From positions 1 through 42,776 of the forward strand of contig JAEUIT010000017.1 in the NCBI GenBank assembly GCA_016795035.1: 42,776 bases of DNA. Direction: 5' to 3'. Every line of letters begins with the position of its first letter. Within the stretch, counting starts at the first letter, position 1. The stretch comes from Phycisphaerae bacterium. GTDB taxonomy: Bacteria > Planctomycetota > Phycisphaerae > Phycisphaerales > SM1A02. Position numbers and translations under genes: made by a program. Below the pieces are notes generated by a model, which was not told the DNA's origin, made no database searches, and saw only the letters and a list, made by a program, of their open reading frames with translations. Of the stretch, positions 18,449 to 26,114 are shown one piece after another.

Positions 18449-19939
18449 TCAGCGGTGGTTCGACGCCGAGGGCCGCTGCGATGGCGGCAACGACGAGAAC
18501 GGGAACGACGCGAGGCGACGCATCCAGGTCTTGACGGAGTCGCTCGGAGGCTCGAGCGGCGTGCGCAGGCGCCCTGTCGTCGAGACGGTGACCTCGCGGG
18601 TGAGCGCGAGAAGTCCCGCCGCGCCCCGACTCGCGCCCCAGCCGCTCGAGCCGCCGCCGGCGATCGATGCCGCCGGATGCGCAGTCGGCAGGACGCAGTC
18701 GTTGATCGTGACGAACGACGATCCGAAGCGCGCGGCGTCGCGGCGGATCGCGCCGACCGACCGCGTGAAGACGCTCGTCGCGAGCGCGTGGCCGACCGAC
18801 GCGTGGAGCGCGAGCGCCGTCTCGAAGTCGGCCACCGGCGTCACGGCGAGGAGCGGACCGAAGTGGTCGCCGTCGAAGAGGGGCGCGTCGGTCGGGCAAT
18901 CGACGAGCGCGAGCGGCCGGAGGTGCCTGCCGCGCGGCGGTTCGGCCGTCGCGAGGAGCGATCGCGCGCCGCGGGCGATCGCGTCGTCGGCGAGCGCGGC
19001 GCAGCGTTGGGCGGCCGCCTCGTCGACGAGCGGCAGCGGCCGCGCCGCCGCGGCGAGCCGCGCGAGCTCCGCCACGAACGCGCCGTAGGCCTTTGGAAGC
19101 ACCAAGGCCCGTCGCGGTGCCATGCAGGTCTGCCCCGCGTTCATCGTGGCCGCGTGCCAGATGGCGCGGGCCGCGAGCGCGGCGTCGGCGTCGTCCAGGA
19201 CGAACGCGGAGTCGTGGCCCGACAGCTCGAGGGTCGTCGGCGTGAGCGTGCGCGCGGCGATGTCGGCGATCGCGCGTCCGACGGCGGTCGAGCCGGTGAA
19301 GACGATGTGGTCGAAGCGCCGCTCGGCGAGGAGTCGCGCGCCGGCGTCGCGCGTCGCGGGGGTCGTCCGCAGCGTGTCGCCGGGAAGGCCGGCGTCGCGG
19401 CAGGCGGTGGCGACGAGTTCGAGGAGGATCGCTTGCGTGAGCGGCGTGCGCTCGGAGGGCTTCACCGTCACGCGGTTGCCTGCGGCGATCGCCTGTACGA
19501 CCTGAATGCCGAGGAGTTGGATCGGATAGTTCCAGGTCGCGATGATCGCGACGTCGCCGACCGGCACGCGCTGCACGCGGTGGCGCTGGCCCAGCTGCCA
19601 CCAGGCCTTGCCGCCGAGGCGCCGCTCGCCGAGAAGCTTCGGCAGGTGGCGGCGATGCCACCGAATGCTCGCCAAGAGCGGCATGATGTCGCCCGTCACC
19701 GTTTCGAACTCGGGCTTGCCGATCTCGCGCGAGACCGCGGCGACGAGGTCGTCGAGGCGCGCCCGTACGGCGCGATGGAGATGCGCGAGAAACGCCCGTC
19801 TCGCGGCCAAGGATGGGCATTCGCGTCCGGCGACCGTGGCGAGCGCGATGGGCGCGACGTCGACCGTGCGCGCGGCCGCGAGGTTCGCCGAGGCTTGCGA
19901 CGCGGCCGAGGCCGGTCCGACGGGTGCTGAAACGGGCAC
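18449..19939 (-). CDS. aldH: Aldehyde dehydrogenase of the carotenoid cluster (AldH-like)
   Basis: A 496-residue NAD(P)-dependent aldehyde dehydrogenase. The start is uncertain; the GTG at 19939 gives a family-sized chain and lies after an AGAAGG about 14 bases upstream. Catalytic residues are in place: ATWNYP (Asn137), VKPSE (Lys160), FTGSTAVG, LELSG (Glu238) and GQTCMAP (Cys272). Staphyloxanthin synthesis needs an aldehyde dehydrogenase to turn diaponeurosporenal into the acid, and its place upstream of the crtP-like gene supports that role. The frame stays open far upstream (to 21634) across the divergent gene; that part is noise. Confidence 0.8.
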   Translation of the reverse strand: MPVSAPVGPASAASQASANLAAARTVDVAPIALATVAGRECPSLAARRAFLAHLHRAVRARLDDLVAAVSREIGKPEFETVTGDIMPLLASIRWHRRHLPKLLGERRLGGKAWWQLGQRHRVQRVPVGDVAIIATWNYPIQLLGIQVVQAIAAGNRVTVKPSERTPLTQAILLELVATACRDAGLPGDTLRTTPATRDAGARLLAERRFDHIVFTGSTAVGRAIADIAARTLTPTTLELSGHDSAFVLDDADAALAARAIWHAATMNAGQTCMAPRRALVLPKAYGAFVAELARLAAAARPLPLVDEAAAQRCAALADDAIARGARSLLATAEPPRGRHLRPLALVDCPTDAPLFDGDHFGPLLAVTPVADFETALALHASVGHALATSVFTRSVGAIRRDAARFGSSFVTINDCVLPTAHPAASIAGGGSSGWGASRGAAGLLALTREVTVSTTGRLRTPLEPPSDSVKTWMRRLASFPFSSLPPSQRPSASNHR

Positions 19940-20020
19940 GCGGCCCCGCTTCGACCTTCTTGCAATCGCGGATTCACTCCGGCGAATCCAGTTTGTGCTG
20001 GGGCCGAACGACGGGGCCGC
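19940..20020. promoter_or_regulatory. Short divergent promoter region with an inverted repeat
   Basis: Only 81 bases separate the divergent aldH and crtN-like genes, so both promoters must lie here. An inverted repeat GGATTC-(8)-GAATCC stands at 19970-19989, midway between the two starts, where a shared operator would be expected. No convincing -35/-10 pair was found. The role of the repeat is a guess from position. Confidence 0.35.
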
Positions 20021-21802
20021 ATGATCGCACGCAGCCCCTCCGCCCTTCCCGCGACGGTCGACGCTCCTCAAGCCCCCCTCGAGTCGACCGCCTTCCGCGC
20101 GACGACGGCCGACGCGAACGGCGCCGCCCGAGGGCACGGAGCGCGGCACCCGTCGCGACGCGAACCGCGACGGAATGGAGGCGGAGGCAACGGCGACGGA
20201 GGGCGCCGACGACCCACGGTCGCCGTGATCGGTGCGGGCCCCGGCGGACTCTCGACCGCGCTCATGCTCGCGCACGCCGGCTTCGCGGTCACGATCTTCG
20301 AAGCCCGCGACCGGATCGGCGGACGCACGCGACGCATCGACCTTCCGTCGGACGTCGGCACGTTCGCGCTCGACTGTGGCCCGACCTTCTTCATGATGCC
20401 GTACGTCCTCGAGGAGATCCTCGCCTCGACGGGCCGGCGGCTCCGCGACTACTGCGACCTCACGCGGCTCGATCCGATGTATCGCCTCGTCATCGGACGC
20501 ACCGGCTCGCAGGCGCCGCTCACGATCGACGCGACGCAGGACCTCGAGCGCATGGCCGCGCAGCTCTCGGCCATCGAGCCGCCCGACGGCCCCGCGTTTC
20601 AACGTTTCATCCGCGACAACCGCGCGAAGCTGCGGCTCATGGAGCCGATCCTCCGCCGCCCGATCCGCGGCTGGCGCGATCTTCTCACGCTCGACGGCCT
20701 CAAGGTCGCCCCCGCGCTCAAGCCGTGGCAGTCGCTCTATCAGCACCTCGCCGGATACTTCCGGAACGAGCACGTGCGCCTCGCGCTCTCCTTCCAGAGC
20801 AAGTACCTCGGCATGAGCCCGTTCGAGTGCCCGAGCCTCTTCTCGATCCTGCCCTTCATCGAGTACGAGTACGGCATCTGGCATCCGCAGGGCGGCTGCA
20901 ACGCGCTGATGGACGCGCTCGCGTGCGCCGTCTGCGAGGAAGGCGCGACGATCCGCGTCTCGTCGCCGGTCGAGCGGATCGCGTTCGAAGGCCGTCGCGC
21001 CTCGGGCGTCGTGGTGCACGGCGAGACGCACCGCTTCGACCACGTCGTCGTCAACGCCGACGCCGGCTGGGCCCTCACGAACCTCGTGCCGGAATCGCTC
21101 CGCGGCCGCTGGACCGATCGGACGATCGCGTCGAAGCGCTACTCGTGCTCGACCTTCATGCTCTATCTCGGCGTTGCAGGCGAGGTCGACCTGCCGCACC
21201 ACACGATCTACACGTCGAAGGACTACCGCGGCAACCTCGCGAACATCGCGACGCACGGCCGCCTCAGCGCCGACGCCTCGACGTACGTCTGCAACGCGTC
21301 GCGCACCGACGCCTCGCTCGCACCCGAAGGCCACTCGTCGCTCTACGTGCTCGTGCCGACGCCGAACGCGCAGGCCGACATCGACTGGACGACCGAGACG
21401 CCCCGCCTCCGCGAGGACGCGTACCGCCAGCTCGAGACGGTCTTCGGCATCGAGGACATCCGCGGCCGCGTGGTGGCCGAGCGCTGCGTCACGCCCGCCG
21501 ATTGGCGCGGCGAGAACATCATGTTCGGCGCGACCTTCAACCTCGCGCACTCGCTGCCGCAGATGCTGCACCGCCGTCCGCAGCACCGCTTCGAGGGTCT
21601 CGACGGCCTCTGGTTCGTCGGTGGCGGGACGCACCCGGGCTCAGGGCTTCCCGTCATCTTCCTCTCGGCCGAGATCACGACGGATCTCCTCTGCAAGGAG
21701 GAAGGCATCCCGTCGCCCCTCTCCACGTTGCCGTTCGCCGCAGGCGCCGAGCGCGTCGTGCCGGCTGCAACGACGAGCCCGGAGTACGCCGGGCAGCGGT
21801 GA
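20021..21802 (+). CDS. crtN: Dehydrosqualene-desaturase-like FAD enzyme (CrtN-like)
   Basis: A 593-residue CrtI-family desaturase. After an Arg/Gly/Pro-rich leader of about 65 residues comes the Rossmann motif VAVIGAGPGGLSTALML. CrtN-type blocks follow: CGPTFFMMPYVLEE, SKYLGMSPFECPSLFSILPFIE, YSCSTFMLYLGV, LAPEGHSSLYVLVPTP and LWFVGGGTHPGSGLPVIFLSA. CrtN introduces double bonds into dehydrosqualene or squalene to make diaponeurosporene. It is divergent from the other carotenoid genes. The leader makes it longer than the usual 500 residues; no in-frame Met lies between the first ATG and the Rossmann fold, so a GTG start near VAV is the alternative. Three CTGCAACG octamers and one CGTTGCAG lie inside. 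Confidence 0.82.
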   Translation: MIARSPSALPATVDAPQAPLESTAFRATTADANGAARGHGARHPSRREPRRNGGGGNGDGGRRRPTVAVIGAGPGGLSTALMLAHAGFAVTIFEARDRIGGRTRRIDLPSDVGTFALDCGPTFFMMPYVLEEILASTGRRLRDYCDLTRLDPMYRLVIGRTGSQAPLTIDATQDLERMAAQLSAIEPPDGPAFQRFIRDNRAKLRLMEPILRRPIRGWRDLLTLDGLKVAPALKPWQSLYQHLAGYFRNEHVRLALSFQSKYLGMSPFECPSLFSILPFIEYEYGIWHPQGGCNALMDALACAVCEEGATIRVSSPVERIAFEGRRASGVVVHGETHRFDHVVVNADAGWALTNLVPESLRGRWTDRTIASKRYSCSTFMLYLGVAGEVDLPHHTIYTSKDYRGNLANIATHGRLSADASTYVCNASRTDASLAPEGHSSLYVLVPTPNAQADIDWTTETPRLREDAYRQLETVFGIEDIRGRVVAERCVTPADWRGENIMFGATFNLAHSLPQMLHRRPQHRFEGLDGLWFVGGGTHPGSGLPVIFLSAEITTDLLCKEEGIPSPLSTLPFAAGAERVVPAATTSPEYAGQR

Positions 21803-21910
21803 GAGGAGGATCCAGGATTGAAGAGTCAGGAGTCAGGGTAAAGGCACGCCCGACCCCAACGCCATGTGGTATTCCCACTGACTCCCGACTCCTGACTCCT
21901 GACTCCCACG
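21803..21910. repeat. Intergenic inverted-repeat element (GGAGTCA type)
   Basis: Left arm GAGTCAGGAGTCAGGG (21823-21838) and right arm CCCACTGACTCCCGACTCC (from 21874) continued by CTGACTCCTGACTCCC to 21907. The centre AAGGCACGCCC...ATTC resembles the centre of the element near 673-790. It fills the space between the 3' ends of crtN and the dioxygenase gene, so it could also act as a two-way terminator. Confidence 0.75.
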
Positions 21911-21917
21911 CGTTCTC

Positions 21918-22700
21918 TCACAGCCTCGACCTGATCGCCCAAAGGTCAGGGAAGAGCGCCCGGAAGAGCGTCGAACGCAGGTAGTCGACGCCGGCGGAGC
22001 CGCCGGTGCCCATCTTCGCGCCGATCGTGCGCTCCACCATCTTCACGTGGCGGTAGCGCCACTCCTGGATGCCCTCGTCGAGGTCGACGAAGAGCTCCGA
22101 GATCGAGCGCACCGCGGGATTGTTGCGATAGGCGTCGACGAGCGCGTCCTGCAGGGGTTCGCTCGCCTCGGTCGGCTGCGTCAGGTCGCGCTCGAGGAGC
22201 GCCTTCGGCACCGCGACCTTGTTGGCCACGAGGAAGCGCAGGAAGGCGTCCCAAAGCGACGGCTCGTGCAGGCGCCGCTCGAGCGCCACGCGCTCCGGAC
22301 TCCCGACCGGCTGCCATTCGATCGCCTTCGCGCGCTTGTGGCCGAGCGCGAACTCGAACTCGCGGAATTGCCACGACTGGAAGCCGCTCGAATTCTCCAG
22401 GAAGTTGCGAAAGCTCATGAAGCTCGTCGGCGTCATCGTCTCGAGGACGTCGATCTGCGCGACCATCGTCTTCAGGATCGTCAGCATGCGCTTCAACGTT
22501 GCAGCCGCCGTCGGCTGGTCGTTGCCGACGAGCGCCTTCGCGAGGTACCCGGCCTCGTGCAGCTCCTGCTTGAACCAGAGCTCGTAGACCTGGTGGATGA
22601 TGATGAAGAGCATCTCGTCGTGTTCAGGGCCGGACGACAGCGGCTTCTGAAGGTCGAGAAGTTCCTGCACCTTGAGGTACGTGCCGTAGGAGAGCGCCAT
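21918..22700 (-). CDS. kynA: Tryptophan 2,3-dioxygenase
   Basis: A 260-residue heme protein that opens the indole ring of tryptophan to N-formylkynurenine, the first step of the kynurenine route. The family signature HDEMLFIIIHQVYELWFKQ (27-45) is complete, as are SFRNFLENSSGFQSWQFREFE and the C-terminal YRHVKMVERTIGAKMGTGGSAGVDYL, which holds the heme-ligand His and the conserved TGGSxGVDYL loop. No kynureninase or formamidase gene is nearby. The ATG at 22700 has no clear ribosome binding site. The gene lies just downstream of the hybrid kinase gene (43-bp gap), so it might be read from the same message. Confidence 0.95.
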   Translation of the reverse strand: MALSYGTYLKVQELLDLQKPLSSGPEHDEMLFIIIHQVYELWFKQELHEAGYLAKALVGNDQPTAAATLKRMLTILKTMVAQIDVLETMTPTSFMSFRNFLENSSGFQSWQFREFEFALGHKRAKAIEWQPVGSPERVALERRLHEPSLWDAFLRFLVANKVAVPKALLERDLTQPTEASEPLQDALVDAYRNNPAVRSISELFVDLDEGIQEWRYRHVKMVERTIGAKMGTGGSAGVDYLRSTLFRALFPDLWAIRSRL

Positions 22701-22743
22701 GCGCGCATTGTGTGCGAAGCGCGGCGAACGTGCCGAAGGCGCG

Positions 22744-25380
22744 TCAGCGCGCCGCGGCCCGTTCCTCGAGCGACGCTTCGCGCGACGTTCCCGAGGTCTC
22801 GACCGCCCGGTGGCACACGTCGATCAGGGTGGCCGCGTCGATCGGTTTCGCCACATATTCGGTGCAGCCGGCGGCGATGCAACGCTCGCGGTCGCCGCTC
22901 ATCGCGTGCGCCGTGATCGCGATGACCGGCGTGGCGACGCCACGATCGCGCAGGCGTCGCGTGGCGGTGTAGCCGTCGAGGCCGGGCATCTGCATGTCCA
23001 TCAGGATGAGGTCGTACGGCGCGTTCGCCGACTCGATGGCGTCGAGCGCGGCGCGGCCCGAGTCGGCGACGTCGACGGTCGCGCCGGCGCGGGTGAGGTG
23101 ATACGAGAAGAGGCGGCGCGTGTCGGGGGCGTCTTCCGCGAGGAGGACGCGCACCGGACCCGGAAACGCGGTGCGCGGCACGCGCGTCGGCACGACCGGC
23201 GCGAGCCGCGACGGCGGACCGCTGCACACGCTGCCGCACGAGACGGTCGCGGTGAACGTGCTGCCGGCGCCGGGGCTACTCGTGACCGTGACGTCGCCGC
23301 CGAGCATGCGGGCGAGGCGGCGCGAGATCGTGAGCCCGAGGCCGGTGCCGCCGTGACGCCGCGAGAGGCTCGCGTCGCCTTGCGTGAAGGGTTCGAAGAG
23401 CGACTCGATGATCGCCGGCGGGATGCCCACGCCGGTGTCCCGCACGGCGAAGCGCACGAACCCCGAGCTCGCGCCGGGCGCGGGCGGCACGAGGTCGACG
23501 TCGAGGCGGACGCTGCCGCGGTCGGTGAACTTGATCGCGTTGCCGACGAGGTTCAAGAGGATCTGGCGCAGGCGCGTGGGATCGGTCTCGATCTCGCTCG
23601 GCGTGAGCGGCGCGCAGACGAGCGTGAACGGGATCCCCTTCGCTTGCGCTCGCGGGCGCATGACCTGCTCGACCTCCGCGAGGATCGCGTCGAGGCTCGA
23701 CCGCGAGATGTCGACGGAGAGTCGGCCCGCCTCGATCTTCGAGAGGTCGAGCACGTCGCCGATGATCGAGAGGAGGTGCTCGCCGCTGCGGCGAATGGTG
23801 GCGGCGTGGCTCGCCCGCTCGTCCGAGGAGAGCGAGGGGTCCTGGAGGAGTTCCGCGAAGCCGAGTATTGCGGTCATCGGCGTGCGGATCTCGTGGCTCA
23901 TGTTCGCGAGGAACTCGCTCTTCGCGGCGTTCGCCGCTTCGGCGCTCACGCGGAGCTGCTCCAACTCCGCGTTGCGGTACGCGAGCTCGCGGGCTTGCCG
24001 CGCTTCGGCGTCGCGCGCCGCGGCCAGGTCGCGGACGGCGGCGCGGAGCGCGTCGTCGGTGCGCGAGCGCTCGATCGCGATGCCCGCGATGCGCGCCGCC
24101 CATTGGATCGACTCGATCTCGCGCGCGGTCGGTTCGCGCTCGACGCCGGAGTACATCGCGAAGCACCCGAGCACCTGTCCCGAGGCCGAGAGCACCGGCT
24201 CCGACCAGCACGAGCGGATGCCGAGCGCGCGGGCCCCGTCGCGATACGGTCCCCAGTTCGGGTCGGACTCGATGTCGCGGGCGACGACGCGACGCCCGAA
24301 GTGCGCCGCGGCGCCGCAGCAGGCGCAGTCGGGCCCGATCGGGAACCCTTCCGTCGCCGCCACGAACGCAGGGGGCATGCTCGGCGCGATGCCGCCGCCG
24401 AGCGTGTCGCCTCTCCGTTGCAGCACGGAGCAGCGCAGGCCCTCGAGCTGCGCTTCGACGACGAGCACGGTCTCGCGCAGGACTTCAGGCAACGGCGCGC
24501 CGCGGGTGATCATCTCGAGGATGCGCGCTTCCGTCGCACGGACCGTGCTCAGTTCGCGGGCCTGATCGCCCTGCCGCAGGAGTTCGCCCTCGCGCGTCAC
24601 CACCATCTGCCGCAGGCTCTCGAGCGCCGCAGTCGCCGAGCCGAGCTCGTCGCGTCGCGCATCGCTCTTGATCGGCGTCTTGAGATCGCCGTCGCTCAGC
24701 CGCGCGGTCGCGAACGCGAGCCGTCGCGCGCGGCGGCCGATGAGCATCGCCATCGTGCCCGAGAGCGCCACCGCGACCGCCAGCGCGATCGCCGTCGTCG
24801 CGACGAGCGTGCGCCGGATCGTCTGCTCATCGCCCGTCGCCTCCGCGAACTCCGTGTTCACGGTGTCTTGCAGCCGTTTCGCGTATGCCTCCGCGCGCTG
24901 CGGCAGGTCGCGCAAGGACGTGCCGAGCCCGTCGCCGGGATCGTTCGCGTACGAATAGTCGGGCGCGGAGATGCGAGCGATCACCCGCGCGTCGGCGTCG
25001 GCGATCGTGCGCCACTCCGCCGCCATGTCGGCGAACTCGCCGCCGAACGACGCGAGACGGTCGATCGCGGCGTAGAGGTTGTTCGACGCCGCCGCCCACG
25101 CGTTGCGCAGCTTCTCCGTGCCGGCCGGTTCGTTGTCCGAGACGTGGAAGAGCCACCGGCTCGAGGCTCGCTGCGATTCGAGCGCCGCCGCGCGCACCTC
25201 AAGTGCGGCAAGCGCGGTCTCCGCCGTGCGGCGCACGCCGGTGTCGCGCTCGTAGTCGGCGGGCATCACCCAGAAGATGAACCACACCGAGACGATGACG
25301 ATCGGCGACGCCGCGACGAGCGCGAGCCCCAGGTTCCAGGCGAGGAGCGAGTGGCGGAATCGCGGGAGCGGCGAGGTCAT
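22744..25380 (-). CDS. Hybrid sensor histidine kinase (HAMP-GAF-HisKA-HATPase-REC)
   Basis: An 878-residue membrane kinase. Membrane helices at about 15-37 and 193-215 enclose a helical extracytoplasmic sensor of 150 residues with no known ligand. A HAMP-like linker (220-262), a GAF domain (280-440, with the Cys-rich [12 protein letters not shown] at 351-362) and a coiled coil follow. The HisKA motif is [12 protein letters not shown] with His496, and the ATPase has [18 protein letters not shown] and [10 protein letters not shown] receiver domain near the end has [24 protein letters not shown] (phospho-Asp) and YVAKPI. The Cys cluster could sense redox state or bind a metal; that is speculation. 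The gene follows the LuxR-type regulator by 23 bp. Confidence 0.9.
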   Translation of the reverse strand: MTSPLPRFRHSLLAWNLGLALVAASPIVIVSVWFIFWVMPADYERDTGVRRTAETALAALEVRAAALESQRASSRWLFHVSDNEPAGTEKLRNAWAAASNNLYAAIDRLASFGGEFADMAAEWRTIADADARVIARISAPDYSYANDPGDGLGTSLRDLPQRAEAYAKRLQDTVNTEFAEATGDEQTIRRTLVATTAIALAVAVALSGTMAMLIGRRARRLAFATARLSDGDLKTPIKSDARRDELGSATAALESLRQMVVTREGELLRQGDQARELSTVRATEARILEMITRGAPLPEVLRETVLVVEAQLEGLRCSVLQRRGDTLGGGIAPSMPPAFVAATEGFPIGPDCACCGAAAHFGRRVVARDIESDPNWGPYRDGARALGIRSCWSEPVLSASGQVLGCFAMYSGVEREPTAREIESIQWAARIAGIAIERSRTDDALRAAVRDLAAARDAEARQARELAYRNAELEQLRVSAEAANAAKSEFLANMSHEIRTPMTAILGFAELLQDPSLSSDERASHAATIRRSGEHLLSIIGDVLDLSKIEAGRLSVDISRSSLDAILAEVEQVMRPRAQAKGIPFTLVCAPLTPSEIETDPTRLRQILLNLVGNAIKFTDRGSVRLDVDLVPPAPGASSGFVRFAVRDTGVGIPPAIIESLFEPFTQGDASLSRRHGGTGLGLTISRRLARMLGGDVTVTSSPGAGSTFTATVSCGSVCSGPPSRLAPVVPTRVPRTAFPGPVRVLLAEDAPDTRRLFSYHLTRAGATVDVADSGRAALDAIESANAPYDLILMDMQMPGLDGYTATRRLRDRGVATPVIAITAHAMSGDRERCIAAGCTEYVAKPIDAATLIDVCHRAVETSGTSREASLEERAAAR

Positions 25381-25403
25381 CGCCGGCCCATCCTACGTCT
25401 CGG

Positions 25404-26114
25404 TCACGGTTCGATGAAGCCTTCGCGGATCGCAAATCGGGCCAAGCCGACGCGATCGTGGATTCCGAGCTTCGCCATCATGTTCGCCACGTGCCGTTCG
25501 ACGGTGCGGGCGGAGATGAAGAGGAGTTTCGCGATCTCGCGCTTGCTCAGGCCGCGGGCCACGTGGCGGAGCACTTCCGCCTCGCGATCGGTGAGCGAAT
25601 CCGAGCGGGTCCGAGCCGGTTCTCCGAGGCGGACGCCGCGGTCGTCGACGACGAGGCGGTCACGCACTTCGGGCGAGAAATACGTCTGGCCTTCGGCGAC
25701 CTTCGAGAGCGCGTCGAGGAGGCGCGCCGCGGGTTCCGACTTCGTGACGTACGCCGAGGCCCGCGCGGCGAGCGCGTCGGCGATGTATCGGTCGTTGCAG
25801 AACCCCGAGAGGAAGACGATGCGCGTGCCGGCCCGCTGGCGGTGCAGCTCTTCGGCCGCGAGGAAGGCGCTCGTGCCGGGCATGTCGATGTCGAAGACGA
25901 CGATGTCGGCGCGCTTCTCGCGGGCAGCGCTCACCGCCTCCTCGGCGGTCGACGCTTCGGCGACGACTTCGAACTCGCTCGTGCGGCCGATCCACTCGGC
26001 CATCGCGCGACGCACGCAGGCGTGATCGTCGGCGAGCACCACGCGCACGCGTTCGCTCACCCCCGTTGCAACGCTGACCCCGCTATGACTGGCGCTCAGT
26101 CCATTACCACTCAT
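25404..26114 (-). CDS. NarL/LuxR-family response regulator
   Basis: A 236-residue transcription factor. The receiver domain has the acidic pair LADDH, phospho-acceptor Asp75 in VVFDIDMPG and the conserved Lys in AYVTKS. The C-terminal helix-turn-helix has LTDREAEVLRHVARGLSKREIAKLLFISARTVERHV, a full LuxR/GerE signature. The ATG at 26114 overlaps the stop of the upstream kinase gene (ATGA) and has a GGAG seven bases upstream. The likely partners are the kinases on either side. The palindrome GTTGCAAC at 26065 lies near its start. Confidence 0.93.
   Translation of the reverse strand: MSGNGLSASHSGVSVATGVSERVRVVLADDHACVRRAMAEWIGRTSEFEVVAEASTAEEAVSAAREKRADIVVFDIDMPGTSAFLAAEELHRQRAGTRIVFLSGFCNDRYIADALAARASAYVTKSEPAARLLDALSKVAEGQTYFSPEVRDRLVVDDRGVRLGEPARTRSDSLTDREAEVLRHVARGLSKREIAKLLFISARTVERHVANMMAKLGIHDRVGLARFAIREGFIEP

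Noticed and set aside
18392..19820. A long N-terminal extension of the CrtP-like protein
   Set aside because: It would be read through the whole aldH gene in another frame; the Rossmann motif follows directly after the ATG at 18392.
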